From: Corallococcus macrosporus
GTDB lineage: Bacteria; Myxococcota; Myxococcia; Myxococcales; Myxococcaceae
Length of the DNA: 64,000 nt
Direction of reading: 5' to 3'
Assembly: GCF_017302985.1 (NCBI RefSeq)
Contig: NZ_JAFIMU010000010.1
Coordinates: forward strand, 248,001 to 312,000
Made by a program: the position numbers and the translations under genes. Below are positions 39,474-49,818 of this stretch, piece after piece. Each line of letters begins with the position of its first letter. The stretch's first letter is position 1. The notes below the pieces were generated by a model. That model did not search any database. It was not told the DNA's origin and saw nothing but the letters and a program-made list of their open reading frames with translations.

Positions 39474-40769
39474 CTAGAACGCGACCTGGAAGCGGGACAG
39501 CACGACGTTCTCCGCTTCCCGGTCGCCACCGTCCGGAGCCCCACCCTCGTAGCCCGTGCGGTGGTAGTTCAGGGAGACGCGCACGCGCCGGTTGAGGGCG
39601 AAGAGCGTGGCGACGCCGAAGCCCCGGGCCCGGCTCACGGAGCGGGCCGGGTCCGCGAAGAGGGGGAACGCGTCGTCGTCCAGGTCCAGGCCCTGGTAGC
39701 GCACGGAGAGCTCCAGCGCGCCGCCCTTGCCCGTCTTGGGGTCGAACGGCCGGTGAGGCTTGGGGCCCGTGAAGGACGCGTCCCCGCCCAGCACATACGA
39801 CGCATACGCCTGCCACGCGTGGTGGCGCAGGCGCGCACGCTGATCCCCGACGCTCACCTCCTGTGACGACAGGACGTACTCCGCGAGCAGCCCCACCGGG
39901 CCCCAGTAGAAGTGGCCCTGGGGCGAGAGCCGCACGTGCTCTCCGTTCGCGATGGTGGTCGGTCCGGTGGTGCCGTTGTTCAGGTAGCTGAAGATGATCT
40001 CCTGGCCGGTGCTGCGCTGGGGCACCAGGCCGGTGTTGGCCGGGGTGGCGGAGGGCGTGCCGAACTGGAGGCCCCGGGAGACGGCGACGCCCAGGCCCAG
40101 GCCCTGGAGCGCGGAGGACGTGTCGCCCTTGAAGGGCTGGGCGAAGACGCGGGCCACCAGGTCGAAGCTGTCGTCGGTGTTGACGTCGATGCTGGCGCCG
40201 TCGGGATCGCCGTTGACCACCGCGAACGCGTAGTGGAGCCGCCCGCCGGCGATGTCGCCGTGCAACTGAAGGCCCGCGTCGCGGACGGGGACCAGGTCGA
40301 AGGTGAGCGAGCGTTCGATGAAGGGAACGTCCGTGTTGGCCTGGAGCAGCTCCAGCCCGAAAGGCGTCTTGAAGCGGCCGGCGCGCAGACGGAGCCACTC
40401 CACGGGGCGCAGGTCGATGTACGCGTCCTGGATGAGCGGCTGCGTGTAACCGAAGTCCGGCATGAGGCGGAAGTCCACGAAGCCGAACAGCGTCCCGTCC
40501 AGGAAGGGGCGCAGGCGCCGGATGAGGAACGTGTTGGTGCCGCTCCGGTCCGAGTCCGCCACGTAGAAGCGGCCGTCCCCCTGGAGCTGCCCACGGACCT
40601 TCAGCACGAAGGCCTTGTCGGCGGTGGAGAAGACGTAGCCCTCCTCGGAGAGCTGGACGCTGGGAGGCTCCGGGGGCTTTTCGGGCTCGGTCGCCTGGGC
40701 GCGGGCCGGGGACGCGGCGAGCAGCAGCGCCCCCAGGGTGGCGAGAGGGGCGGCGGAGATGGCGGACAC
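39474..40769 (-). CDS. OprO/OprP-type anion porin
   Basis: A 431-residue outer-membrane protein. After the signal peptide (SPARAQA) a short Pro/Glu linker leads to a beta-barrel with alternating strands such as FLIRRLRPFLDGTLFGFVDF and LRLRAGRFKTPFGLELLQ, typical of phosphate-selective porins O and P. The chain ends in Phe, as needed for outer-membrane insertion. Start is GTG 40769 with AAAGG. It lies next to a sigma-54 two-component pair and a SulP permease, suggesting a shared anion-uptake role. Confidence 0.82.
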   Translation of the reverse strand: MSAISAAPLATLGALLLAASPARAQATEPEKPPEPPSVQLSEEGYVFSTADKAFVLKVRGQLQGDGRFYVADSDRSGTNTFLIRRLRPFLDGTLFGFVDFRLMPDFGYTQPLIQDAYIDLRPVEWLRLRAGRFKTPFGLELLQANTDVPFIERSLTFDLVPVRDAGLQLHGDIAGGRLHYAFAVVNGDPDGASIDVNTDDSFDLVARVFAQPFKGDTSSALQGLGLGVAVSRGLQFGTPSATPANTGLVPQRSTGQEIIFSYLNNGTTGPTTIANGEHVRLSPQGHFYWGPVGLLAEYVLSSQEVSVGDQRARLRHHAWQAYASYVLGGDASFTGPKPHRPFDPKTGKGGALELSVRYQGLDLDDDAFPLFADPARSVSRARGFGVATLFALNRRVRVSLNYHRTGYEGGAPDGGDREAENVVLSRFQVAF

Positions 40770-40778
40770 GCGGGACCT

Positions 40779-40811
40779 TTCACATGAGGGGCGCGCACGT
40801 TCCCATGTGAA
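40779..40811 (-). promoter_or_regulatory. Inverted repeat just upstream of the porin gene
   Basis: TTCACATG and CATGTGAA form a perfect 8-bp inverted repeat with a 17-nt spacer, 10 nt before the porin start codon and 10 nt after the regulator stop. It could be an operator, or a hairpin in the porin mRNA leader. Confidence 0.5.
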
Positions 40812-40820
40812 GTGATGCTG

Positions 40821-42273
<1,453 letters not shown>

Positions 42274-42284
<11 letters not shown>

Positions 42285-43770
42285 GGCGGCCTCCAGGGGA
42301 CGTGGGGTCCTCGAGGGGAATCCAGAAGATGAAGGTGGCTCCGGGCCCGGACGTCTCCGCGAGCGACAGCTGGCCGCCGTGCGCGGTGATCATCTCACGC
42401 GCGATGGTCAGTCCCAGCCCCGTGCTGCGGCGCCCGCCGACCTCCAGGCTCGCGAAGGGACGGAAGATCCACTCGCGCGCGTGCGCGGGCACCCCCGGGC
42501 CCTGGTCCGCGACGGACAGCTGGACCGCGGACACGGAAGTGGCGGCGCCAGGGCGCTTGCGGCTCACCAGCTCACACGAGATGCGCACCGTCTTGCCCGC
42601 GCTGGAGACGGCGATGGCGTTGCTCACCAGGTTGGACAGGGCGCGCTCGACCAGGGCGGTGTCCATGGGCGCGCGCACGGGCTTCGCTGCGGGTTCGTAC
42701 ACCAGCTGGACCTTGCGCTCGTCCGCTTCGAAGGCGAGGTCCTGGAGGACGTTCTGGACGATCTGCTCCACCGAGGCCCCGGCGTTGCGCTGCAGCGGCT
42801 GGCCGGACTGCACGCGCGACAGGTCCAGCACGGAGGTCACCATGCGGATCTCCCGCTCGCACGCCGCCTGGGCGAGCTTCACCACGCGGGACTGCTGCGG
42901 CGTCAGGGGGCCCGTGCTGCCATCGCCCAGGAGCGACAGGGCCTCGCGCACGCGGGCCAGCGGCGTGCGCAGGTCGTGGGACACCGAGGCCACGAACGCG
43001 CTCTTGAGCTGATCCAGCTCCGCCAGGCGCCCGCGCATGCGGTCCAGGTCCAGCGACAGCGCGCGCAGCTCCTCGGGCCCGCGCAGTGGGGGCAGCGGGC
43101 TGAAGTCCCCCTGACCGATGCGGCGCGCATGCGTGGAGAGCAGCGCCACCGAGTTCGACACCGCGCGCGCCTGCGACAGGGCGAGCACGCCCGCGGCGAC
43201 GATGCCCAGCAGGCCGAAGAGCCCGCCCGAGCGCAGCGCCGCCGATCCGATGGACCGCGCGTGGTCCTCCTTCGCCTGGATGGCCAGGCGCATGTCCCGC
43301 GTGCGCTCGGACCACACCGTGGTGAGGACCTCATCCAGCTGGAGCCGTCGCTCCCGCAGGGGGAACGACACCATCGACTCACAGGTGCCGGCCTGCTCCA
43401 GCTGCAGGGCGTACTGCACGTAGTCCTGGGCGCTCGCGCGGAAGCTGGCGTCGAGCTGCGTCGTGCCCTCTCCGAGCGCCTTCTGGAGGTCCTTGCGTGC
43501 ATCGGCGACGGCGCGGTGTACGGAGGCCGCGCTGCCGTCATTCTGCTCGCAGGCCACCACGCCACGGCGCACCGCGAGCTCCAGCGCCCAGGCCGCGACG
43601 TACACGCGCTGCTCGCGCTCGAAGGACGCGAGCTCTTCCTGGCCCACGCTCGCCACCACCTCGTGGGTGTGCATGAGGCCCACGGCCATCTGTGAGAACG
43701 CCGCCACCAGCAGCGCGGTGACCACCGCGTAGGACAACAGGAGCCGGGCGCGCAGTCGAAGCACCAACAT
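42274..43770 (-). CDS. Membrane sensor histidine kinase of the porin/SulP locus
   Basis: A 498-residue kinase with two membrane helices flanking a periplasmic loop of about 130 residues with conserved cysteines (GVVACEQN; AGTCESMV). A HAMP domain follows, then HisKA (SVSHDLRTPLARV) and a HATPase with N-box LSNLVSNAIAVS, DQGPGVP and RSTGLGLTIA. It forms a coupled pair with the sigma-54 regulator. The two loop cysteines may allow disulphide or redox sensing. ATG 43770 preferred over an upstream start at 43818. Confidence 0.88.
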
Positions 43771-43804
43771 GGCGCGCAATCTAGCGCGCGACCGTGCGCG
43801 CGGC

Positions 43805-43905
43805 CCGACACTTCGCACGAGCGTCCGCCAGCACCCGCACGGCCGTCTGTCGGTCCCGACAGTGTCGGTCCCAGCCGACAGGGGCGCTGGGGGGATGGAC
43901 CGACA
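43805..43905. promoter_or_regulatory. Cluster of TGTCGG/CCGACA half-sites between kinase and SulP gene
   Basis: The divergent promoter region has six exact copies of a 6-bp element: CCGACA at 43805, 43856, 43875 and 43900, and TGTCGG at 43848 and 43863. The central four form closely spaced inverted pairs. This density in 100 bp suggests an activator-binding array. A TGGCAC box at 43935 resembles a sigma-54 -24 element, but its -12 part is poor. Confidence 0.55.
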
Positions 43906-43964
43906 CCGCGGCGCGCTCCCCTCGGAGACAGCGCTGGCACGGCATCTGAAAGAGGCCGTCGTCC

Positions 43965-45719
43965 ATGCGTTCTACGACCGCTCCCTTCAAGCGACCTTTC
44001 TCGACCCGGCGTGCGGGCGAGCTCATCCACAGCTGGCGCGAGATGGTGCACCCAAGCAGCCTGCCAGCCGATGCGGCCGCCGGCCTGAGCGTCGCGTGTG
44101 TGGCCCTTCCCCTCAACGTCGCGCTCGCCACCGCCGCGGGGCTCCCCGCGAGCGTGGGGCTCGTCTCCGGCGTGGTGGCCGGCATCGTGGGCGGGCTGCT
44201 CAGCGGCAGCCGCTACCAGGTCACCGGCCCGGAGGCGGCGCTGCTGCCCCTGGCCGCGGCCATCGTGGCGGCGCACGGAGCCGCGGGCCTCGTCATCGCC
44301 ACGGTGCTCGCGGGTGCCATGCAGGTGGTGCTGGGGCTCGTGCGCGCCGGACGGTTCGCGCGGCTCATCCCCCGGCCGGTGGTGATGGGCTTCACGGTGG
44401 GCATCGGGCTCTTGCTGCTCAACACGCAGCTGCCTCGGCTGTTCGCGGTGGAGGACACGCACACGAACGCCGTGGCGCTGGTGACGGATCGCACCTGGGG
44501 CGGGCACGTGGGCTGGCTGGGCGTCGCCGCCGGTGCGCTCACGGCGCTGGCCATGGTGACCCTGCCCCGGCTGCACAAGCGCATCCCCGCGGTGCTCGTG
44601 GGGCTGACGCTGGGCACCGTGCTCATGATCACCCTGGGGGCGGGCTACGACGCGGTGGGCGCCCTGCCCCGCTCGCTGCCCATGCCGACGCTGCCTTCCT
44701 TCGAGAGCGTGAACTTCGCGGAGCTGCTGCCCTGGGCCGTGGGTCTCGCGCTGCTCGCGTCGCTCGGCTCGCTGCTCGCGACCAGCTCGCTGGACACGCT
44801 CACGGGGGCGCGCACCCACAGTGACCTGGACCAGGACCTGATCGCGCAGGGCCTGGCCAACATGGCGGCCGGCCTGATTGGCGGCTTCCCGGTGATGGGC
44901 GCCATCGTGCGCGCCAGCGCGTCCATCCAGGCCGGCGCGCGCACCCGCGCCGCCTCCGTCCTTCATGCCGTCTGGCTCTTCGTGGCCATGGCGCTTCTCG
45001 CGTCGCTGGTGGCGCGCATCCCTATCGCTGCACTCACCGCCATCCTGCTCGTCGTGGGAGTGCGGCTGCTCAACCTGGAGGGCCTTGTTGCCATGTGGAA
45101 TCAGTCCAAGTCGACGTTGAGCGTGGTGCTCGTCACCGCGCTGGGCATTGCTGTGTTCAACGTGTTCGCTGGCATCGGGGCCGGTCTCGCGCTGGCGAGC
45201 CTCCTCTACGTGCGGCGCCATGGCGCCCTGCGGCTGGAGGTGCAGCGGGTGACGGATGCGTCGCAACTGCAGCGCGGTCTGCACGTGCAGGCCCCGGAGC
45301 TGCCCAACTCCCCGGAGGGGCTGGACCTGGTGGTCGCGCGGGTGGACGGGCCCATCCTGTTCATCAACCACATCAAGCTCTACGAACTCGCCGAAGGCCC
45401 GCCCTGGGCAAAGCTCGTGGTCGTGGACCTGTCTCGCGTGTCGCTGGTGGACGCCGCCGGTGTGGCGACGCTCCAGTACCTGGCGGAGTTCCTCGCCGTG
45501 CGCAGCGCGCACCTGGCCCTGGTGAAGGTGCCGCCCCACCTGGAGGCCGCGCTCGAGCCGATTTCGCAGCACCTGCTCGAAGGCCGGATGCACGGCTCGC
45601 TCGAGGGTGCGCTCCTGGGAGCGGGCCTCCTGCCCCCCGCGCCCCTGGAGGAGCCGGTCGTCCACCCCGCGCACGCTCCGGCGCCCGCGCCCGCGACGAC
45701 CAGCGCCGCGCACGCGTAG
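43965..45719 (+). CDS. SulP/SLC26 family anion permease with STAS domain
   Basis: A 584-residue transporter with about a dozen hydrophobic segments. The SulP signature region reads GLSVACVALPLNVALATAAG, and GLLSGSRYQVTGPEAA follows. The C-terminal STAS domain (residues 440-560; LVVVDLSRVSLVDAAGVATL) is complete. Family members carry sulphate, bicarbonate or related anions with Na+ or H+. The gene is divergent from the kinase gene across the half-site array. Confidence 0.9.
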   Translation: MRSTTAPFKRPFSTRRAGELIHSWREMVHPSSLPADAAAGLSVACVALPLNVALATAAGLPASVGLVSGVVAGIVGGLLSGSRYQVTGPEAALLPLAAAIVAAHGAAGLVIATVLAGAMQVVLGLVRAGRFARLIPRPVVMGFTVGIGLLLLNTQLPRLFAVEDTHTNAVALVTDRTWGGHVGWLGVAAGALTALAMVTLPRLHKRIPAVLVGLTLGTVLMITLGAGYDAVGALPRSLPMPTLPSFESVNFAELLPWAVGLALLASLGSLLATSSLDTLTGARTHSDLDQDLIAQGLANMAAGLIGGFPVMGAIVRASASIQAGARTRAASVLHAVWLFVAMALLASLVARIPIAALTAILLVVGVRLLNLEGLVAMWNQSKSTLSVVLVTALGIAVFNVFAGIGAGLALASLLYVRRHGALRLEVQRVTDASQLQRGLHVQAPELPNSPEGLDLVVARVDGPILFINHIKLYELAEGPPWAKLVVVDLSRVSLVDAAGVATLQYLAEFLAVRSAHLALVKVPPHLEAALEPISQHLLEGRMHGSLEGALLGAGLLPPAPLEEPVVHPAHAPAPAPATTSAAHA

Positions 45720-45737
45720 CGCGCCGCGCACGGCAAT

Positions 45738-45782
45738 CCGACGGTCGGGTTCAAAGGCAGCCCGACACGAATCCGACCGTCG
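45738..45782 (+). promoter_or_regulatory. Inverted-repeat element before the gene at 45813
   Basis: CGACGGTCG (45739-45747) and its exact complement CGACCGTCG (45774-45782), each preceded by AATC, with CCGACA at 45762. These resemble the half-sites upstream of the SulP gene and may be a further binding site of the same regulator. Confidence 0.4.
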
Positions 45783-45812
45783 CTGGCGGGCGAATCAGAC
45801 GAAGATGCGCCC

Positions 45813-46550
45813 ATGCTCCTTTCGAAGAACGACTTCCTCGCGCGCGCGGAGGCCACGCTCGCCCGGCTGGACGGTGCCGTCCGGGATGCCCTCTCCCATC
45901 AGGGCACGCCCCTGGTCACGACCCTGGCGAGGGCGTTCCCCAAGGACGCGCCCCTTGCGCCCGCCGCGCTCGCGAAGGCGCTGTGTCCCGGGCCCGTGTC
46001 GCACGTCGGCCTGGCCGCCTTGGTGATGCGTGAACTCCTCGAGCCCGTGGACGCCGTGCTGGAGGCGTCGCTGTCCAAGGCCACGGTCGTGACGGGCAAC
46101 GCGAAGGCTCCCGGCTCGCTGCTCGTCACCTGTCCCCTCCTCGTGCTGGGCGACCTGGAGGTCGAGGGCTTCCTGGACGACTGCGGACCGGACTCGACCA
46201 TCGTGGTCCTGGGCCGCTGTGTCGCTCACGGGCTGCGGACGTCGGGGAACTTCCTGGTCCTGGGCGACCTGGTGGTCCGGGACGTCATCCAGGGCGTCTA
46301 CAACGACGAGAGCCTCATCGTGGCGGGCAACCTGGAGACGCGCTTCCTGGATGAGAACGATCACGATGTCGCGTGCTACGGAGAGCTCCGCACGGAGCAT
46401 CGCTTCGAGAACGGCCGCTCCGGCGAGGAGGCCGCATCGAAAGCCTCCGCCTTCCTGGTGCCCGGCCTTTGCGACGTCGACCTCGGCGAGATCGACCACG
46501 ACGAACTCTTCGAACGCATCCGGCGGAACGAACCAGTCTTCTCCGACTGA
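45813..46550 (+). CDS. Hypothetical beta-solenoid-like protein
   Basis: A 245-residue soluble protein. An N-terminal helical part of about 80 residues is followed by regular short strands (TVVTGNAKA, LLVLGDLEVEG, TIVVLGRCV, FLVLGDLVV, LIVAGNLET) at intervals of about 17-22 residues. This pattern suggests a bactofilin-like or polymer-forming beta-helix. No catalytic residues seen. It may belong to the SulP locus by position, but this is weak. Confidence 0.6.
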   Translation: MLLSKNDFLARAEATLARLDGAVRDALSHQGTPLVTTLARAFPKDAPLAPAALAKALCPGPVSHVGLAALVMRELLEPVDAVLEASLSKATVVTGNAKAPGSLLVTCPLLVLGDLEVEGFLDDCGPDSTIVVLGRCVAHGLRTSGNFLVLGDLVVRDVIQGVYNDESLIVAGNLETRFLDENDHDVACYGELRTEHRFENGRSGEEAASKASAFLVPGLCDVDLGEIDHDELFERIRRNEPVFSD

Positions 46551-46553
46551 TCC

Positions 46554-46578
46554 GGGAGTCCCAGTCGCAATGACTCCC
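46554..46578 (+). terminator. Weak hairpin after the beta-solenoid gene
   Basis: GGGAGTC and GACTCCC form a 7-bp stem with an 11-nt loop, 4 nt after the stop. A third related GAGTCCC copy follows at 46582. No U-tract. Confidence 0.35.
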
Positions 46579-46647
46579 AGTGAGTCCCGGACAGAGGGGG
46601 GATGTGGGGATTGACGCAAGGTCGGGGCTTGGGTGAGGTCGGCACCA

Positions 46648-48378
46648 ATGCCCGACCCTCTCCCGCCTCACGAACTCCCCTCCTCCGACGAGCAGCTCCA
46701 GCGCGCGCTGCGGCGGCTGGAGGAGTACGAGCGCTCCGAGAAGGTGGTCGCCGCGGCGGGCATCGGCCGTTGGTCCCGGGACCTGTCGCAAGCCCACGTC
46801 GTCTGCGACGCCATCTGCCGCGTGCACTATGGCCTGCCTCCTGACGGCGCGGTGACTCCCGCCCTCCTCCGGGAGCGCATCCATCCGGAGGACCGCGAGC
46901 TGGTGTGGGACGCGGGGCGGCGCTCGCTGGAGGAGCGGGCGCCCTTCGAGCTGCGCTTCCGGGTCCAACCCGGCAGCGAGGCCGCCATCAAATGGCTGCA
47001 CGTCACGGGCTCCGTCTTCCACGACGCGGCCGGGCAGGCCCGGCACTTCGAGGGCATCACGCGGGATATCACCGCCGAGCGGCAGCTCGAGGAGTCCCTG
47101 CGCCATACGCTCATCGAAAAGAACGACTCGCTCCAGAACCTGGAGATCATCAACAGCACCGGCCAGGCGCTGGGCGCGGAGCTTCAACTGGAGAAGCTGG
47201 TACAGGGCGTGACGGACGCCGCCACCCAGCTCTCCCGGGCCGCGTTCGGCGCGTTCTTCTACAACGTGCTGGATGAGCGGGGAGAGGCCTACATGCTCTA
47301 CACGCTCAGCGGTGTGCCCCGGGAGGCCTTCGCGAAGTTCCCCATGCCGCGCTCGACCCGTGTCTTCGCGCCCACCTTCAAGGGCGAGGGCATCATCCGC
47401 AGCGACGACATCACGAAGGACCCGCGCTACGGCCACAACGCCCCCCGCAAAGGGATGCCCGAAGGCCACCTCCCGGTGCGCAGCTACCTGGCGGTGCCCG
47501 TGACCTCGCGCTCCGGAGAGGTGATTGGCGGGCTGTTCTTCGGCCACCCCACGCCCGGCGTCTTCACCGAGCGCGAGGAGCGGCTGGTGGCGGGGCTGGC
47601 CGCGCAGGCCGCCGTGGCCATGGACAACGCCCGGCTCTTCCAGCGGGTGCAGGAGGCCGTCACGTCGCGGGACACCTTCCTGTCCATCGCCTCGCACGAG
47701 CTGCGCACGCCCATCACGTCCATGAAGCTGCTGTCGCAGCACATGCGCAAGCGCATCCACGCCAACGACCCGGCGGCCTTCACCCCCGAGCGCGTCACCC
47801 GGATGGTGGAGCAGACGGAGCGCTCCATCGACCGGCTCGCCCGGCTGGTGGATGACATGCTGGACATCTCGCGCATCGCCGCGGGCCGGCTGCAATTGCA
47901 CCTGGAGCCCGTGGACCTGAGCGACGTCGCGCGCGACCTGATGGAGCGCTTCGAGCAGCAGCTCATCGCGGCGGGCCACACGCTCACGCTGCGGATCGCG
48001 ACCGGGGTGGTGGGACGGTGGGATCGGATCCGCCTGGAGCAGGTGCTCGCGAACCTGCTGACCAACGCCCTCAAGTACGCGCCCGGGACGCCGCTCACGG
48101 TGAGCCTCACGGCCCGGGACGGCCACGCCGTGCTGGAGGTGGAGGACCGCGGGCCCGGCATCGCGCCGGAGCACCAGCACCGCATCTTCGAGCGCTTCGA
48201 GCGGCTCGGCAGCGCGAGTGAAGTCAGCGGCCTGGGGCTGGGCCTCCATATCGCCCGCCACATCGTCGAGGCGCACGGGGGCCGCATCCACGTGCGGAGC
48301 GCCGTGGGTGACGGCGCCCGCTTCTTCGTCGAGCTGCCGCTCTCAGGCCCCCCGGACGTCAAGCCCGGGGCGCCGTAG
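46648..48378 (+). CDS. PAS-GAF sensor histidine kinase, soluble
   Basis: A 576-residue kinase without membrane segments. A PAS domain with PAC (residues 20-150), a GAF domain (165-330; YLAVPVTSRSGEVIGGLFFGH), then HisKA with SIASHELRTPITSM and HATPase with NLLTNALKYAPGT, DRGPGIAPEH and GLGLGLHIARHIV. No response regulator is adjacent, so it is an orphan kinase. ATG 46648 follows GTGAGG. Confidence 0.88.
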   Translation: MPDPLPPHELPSSDEQLQRALRRLEEYERSEKVVAAAGIGRWSRDLSQAHVVCDAICRVHYGLPPDGAVTPALLRERIHPEDRELVWDAGRRSLEERAPFELRFRVQPGSEAAIKWLHVTGSVFHDAAGQARHFEGITRDITAERQLEESLRHTLIEKNDSLQNLEIINSTGQALGAELQLEKLVQGVTDAATQLSRAAFGAFFYNVLDERGEAYMLYTLSGVPREAFAKFPMPRSTRVFAPTFKGEGIIRSDDITKDPRYGHNAPRKGMPEGHLPVRSYLAVPVTSRSGEVIGGLFFGHPTPGVFTEREERLVAGLAAQAAVAMDNARLFQRVQEAVTSRDTFLSIASHELRTPITSMKLLSQHMRKRIHANDPAAFTPERVTRMVEQTERSIDRLARLVDDMLDISRIAAGRLQLHLEPVDLSDVARDLMERFEQQLIAAGHTLTLRIATGVVGRWDRIRLEQVLANLLTNALKYAPGTPLTVSLTARDGHAVLEVEDRGPGIAPEHQHRIFERFERLGSASEVSGLGLGLHIARHIVEAHGGRIHVRSAVGDGARFFVELPLSGPPDVKPGAP

Positions 48379-48395
48379 ACGCGGGCCAGGACGGC

Positions 48396-49706
48396 TCAGC
48401 GAACGCGGAACACGGGCTCCACCCAATAGTTGGAGCTCTCCCAGCTCAGCGTGGGGAAGGTGCCCTCGGGCCCGTAGGCGAAGACGCCACCGTCTGCTTC
48501 CACGTGCAGCGGCTGGGCGTAATACGGGATGACGAAGGCCTGCGAGGCCACGGTGTAGCCACCCGCCGGCGCGTAATACGACACGGTGTACGCCGTGTTC
48601 TCCTGCACGGCCACGTCCGGGTACAGGTCCACCGTCTGCCAGCCGCTGCCCGGCCCGCCCTCCCCCACGAAGATGCCCGTGGCCAGCAGGACGCCCTGCG
48701 CGTCCCACAGATGCACCACGCGCTCCTCCAGCGGCGCGGCCGGGTCCCGGTAGAAGCGCACGGCGTCGACGATGCCCGGAACGTCGCTCTTGAAGCGCAC
48801 CCCCAGCTCCACGCCGGCCGTGTCGTCAGAGGCAAGGACACCGGAGGGCGCGGGCTTCTGCCACAGGCTGTAGGCGGTGGGCGCGGGCGTCACCGTGGCC
48901 CGGTAGGACGCGGCGCTGGTGCCGTACGTGTTGGACGCACGCACCTGGTAGAAATACGCGACGCCATTCGTGGCGGTGGTGTCCAGCCAGGCCGTCCGCG
49001 TGAGGCCCGATGCGACCGGCTGGTAGGGCCCGGCCTCCGAGGTGGCGCGCAGGACCGAATACGTCTGCGCCCCCGACGCGGCATCCCAGCGCACCGCGGC
49101 GGCGTTGTTGCCGGGATAGGCCCGCGTGAACAGCGGCGTCTCCGGAGGCGCCATCTTCACGAGGGGCTCCACCCAGTAGTTGGAGTGGTTCCACGTCTCC
49201 GTCGGGAAGGTGCCGCTCGGCCCGTACGCGTAGACTCCGCCGCCCGCGGGCACCGACAGCACCCCGGCACTGTAGCCGCTGGCGAAGAAGTCCTCGGTGA
49301 CGGTGTAGCGCCCCTGGGGCGCGAAATAGGAGACGACGTACGTCGTGTCCGCCGTCAGGGGGATGTCTGGATAGAGGTCCAGCGTCACCCAACCCGCATG
49401 AGGCCCACCCTCGCCCACCCAGACACTGGAGGCGAGCAGTGCGCCGCTCTCGCTCCACACGTGCACCTCGCATCTGGGGAGGGGCACGAGCGGATCCCGG
49501 TAGAAGCGCACCTTGTCGAGGACACCGGGGGCCGAGGCTTGGAAGCGAACGCCCACCTCCACGGCCGTGGTGTCCGGATCCAGCTGCGCGGGAGACGGCG
49601 CCGTGGTGCCGTTCCACAGCGAGGCAGTGGTCTGCGCGAGCGCGAGCCCCGGCGCGCAGAGCAGGAGGACGCAGAGCAGCGAGGAGCTCATTCCAATCTG
49701 TTTCAT
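48396..49706 (-). CDS. Secreted protein with two DUF4082 domains around a fibronectin III-like domain
   Basis: A 436-residue exported protein with signal peptide MKQIGMSSSLLCVLLLCAPG (cleavage after ALA). The two halves share blocks (VGVRFQASAPGVLDKVRFYR versus LGVRFKSDVPGIVDAVRFYR; YAYGPSGTFPTETW versus FAYGPEGTFPTLSW), each a DUF4082 domain of about 150 residues. A fibronectin III-like stretch lies between (FYQVRASNTYGTSAAS). Such domains decorate secreted carbohydrate-active proteins; no catalytic domain is present here. GAGG precedes the ATG. Confidence 0.8.
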   Translation of the reverse strand: MKQIGMSSSLLCVLLLCAPGLALAQTTASLWNGTTAPSPAQLDPDTTAVEVGVRFQASAPGVLDKVRFYRDPLVPLPRCEVHVWSESGALLASSVWVGEGGPHAGWVTLDLYPDIPLTADTTYVVSYFAPQGRYTVTEDFFASGYSAGVLSVPAGGGVYAYGPSGTFPTETWNHSNYWVEPLVKMAPPETPLFTRAYPGNNAAAVRWDAASGAQTYSVLRATSEAGPYQPVASGLTRTAWLDTTATNGVAYFYQVRASNTYGTSAASYRATVTPAPTAYSLWQKPAPSGVLASDDTAGVELGVRFKSDVPGIVDAVRFYRDPAAPLEERVVHLWDAQGVLLATGIFVGEGGPGSGWQTVDLYPDVAVQENTAYTVSYYAPAGGYTVASQAFVIPYYAQPLHVEADGGVFAYGPEGTFPTLSWESSNYWVEPVFRVR

Positions 49707-49818
49707 CAGGGACCTCGGTGGCCTGGATGGCCAGGGGAAAGGAGAGGTCACCATAGCGATTGAGCTCCGCGAAGGTCGTCCCCCGCCCCCGGCCAAGGTC
49801 TTCGAGTCGAGAAGTTCC

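Noticed and set aside
43935-43950. Sigma-54 promoter ahead of the SulP gene (TGGCAC...CTGA)
   Set aside because: The -24 box is good but the -12 box lacks TTGC, and the spacing to the start codon would leave almost no leader.
42903-45731. 942-codon minus-strand frame opposite the SulP gene
   Set aside because: Composition is His/Arg/Gln-rich without domains, and the plus strand has a complete SulP-STAS protein.
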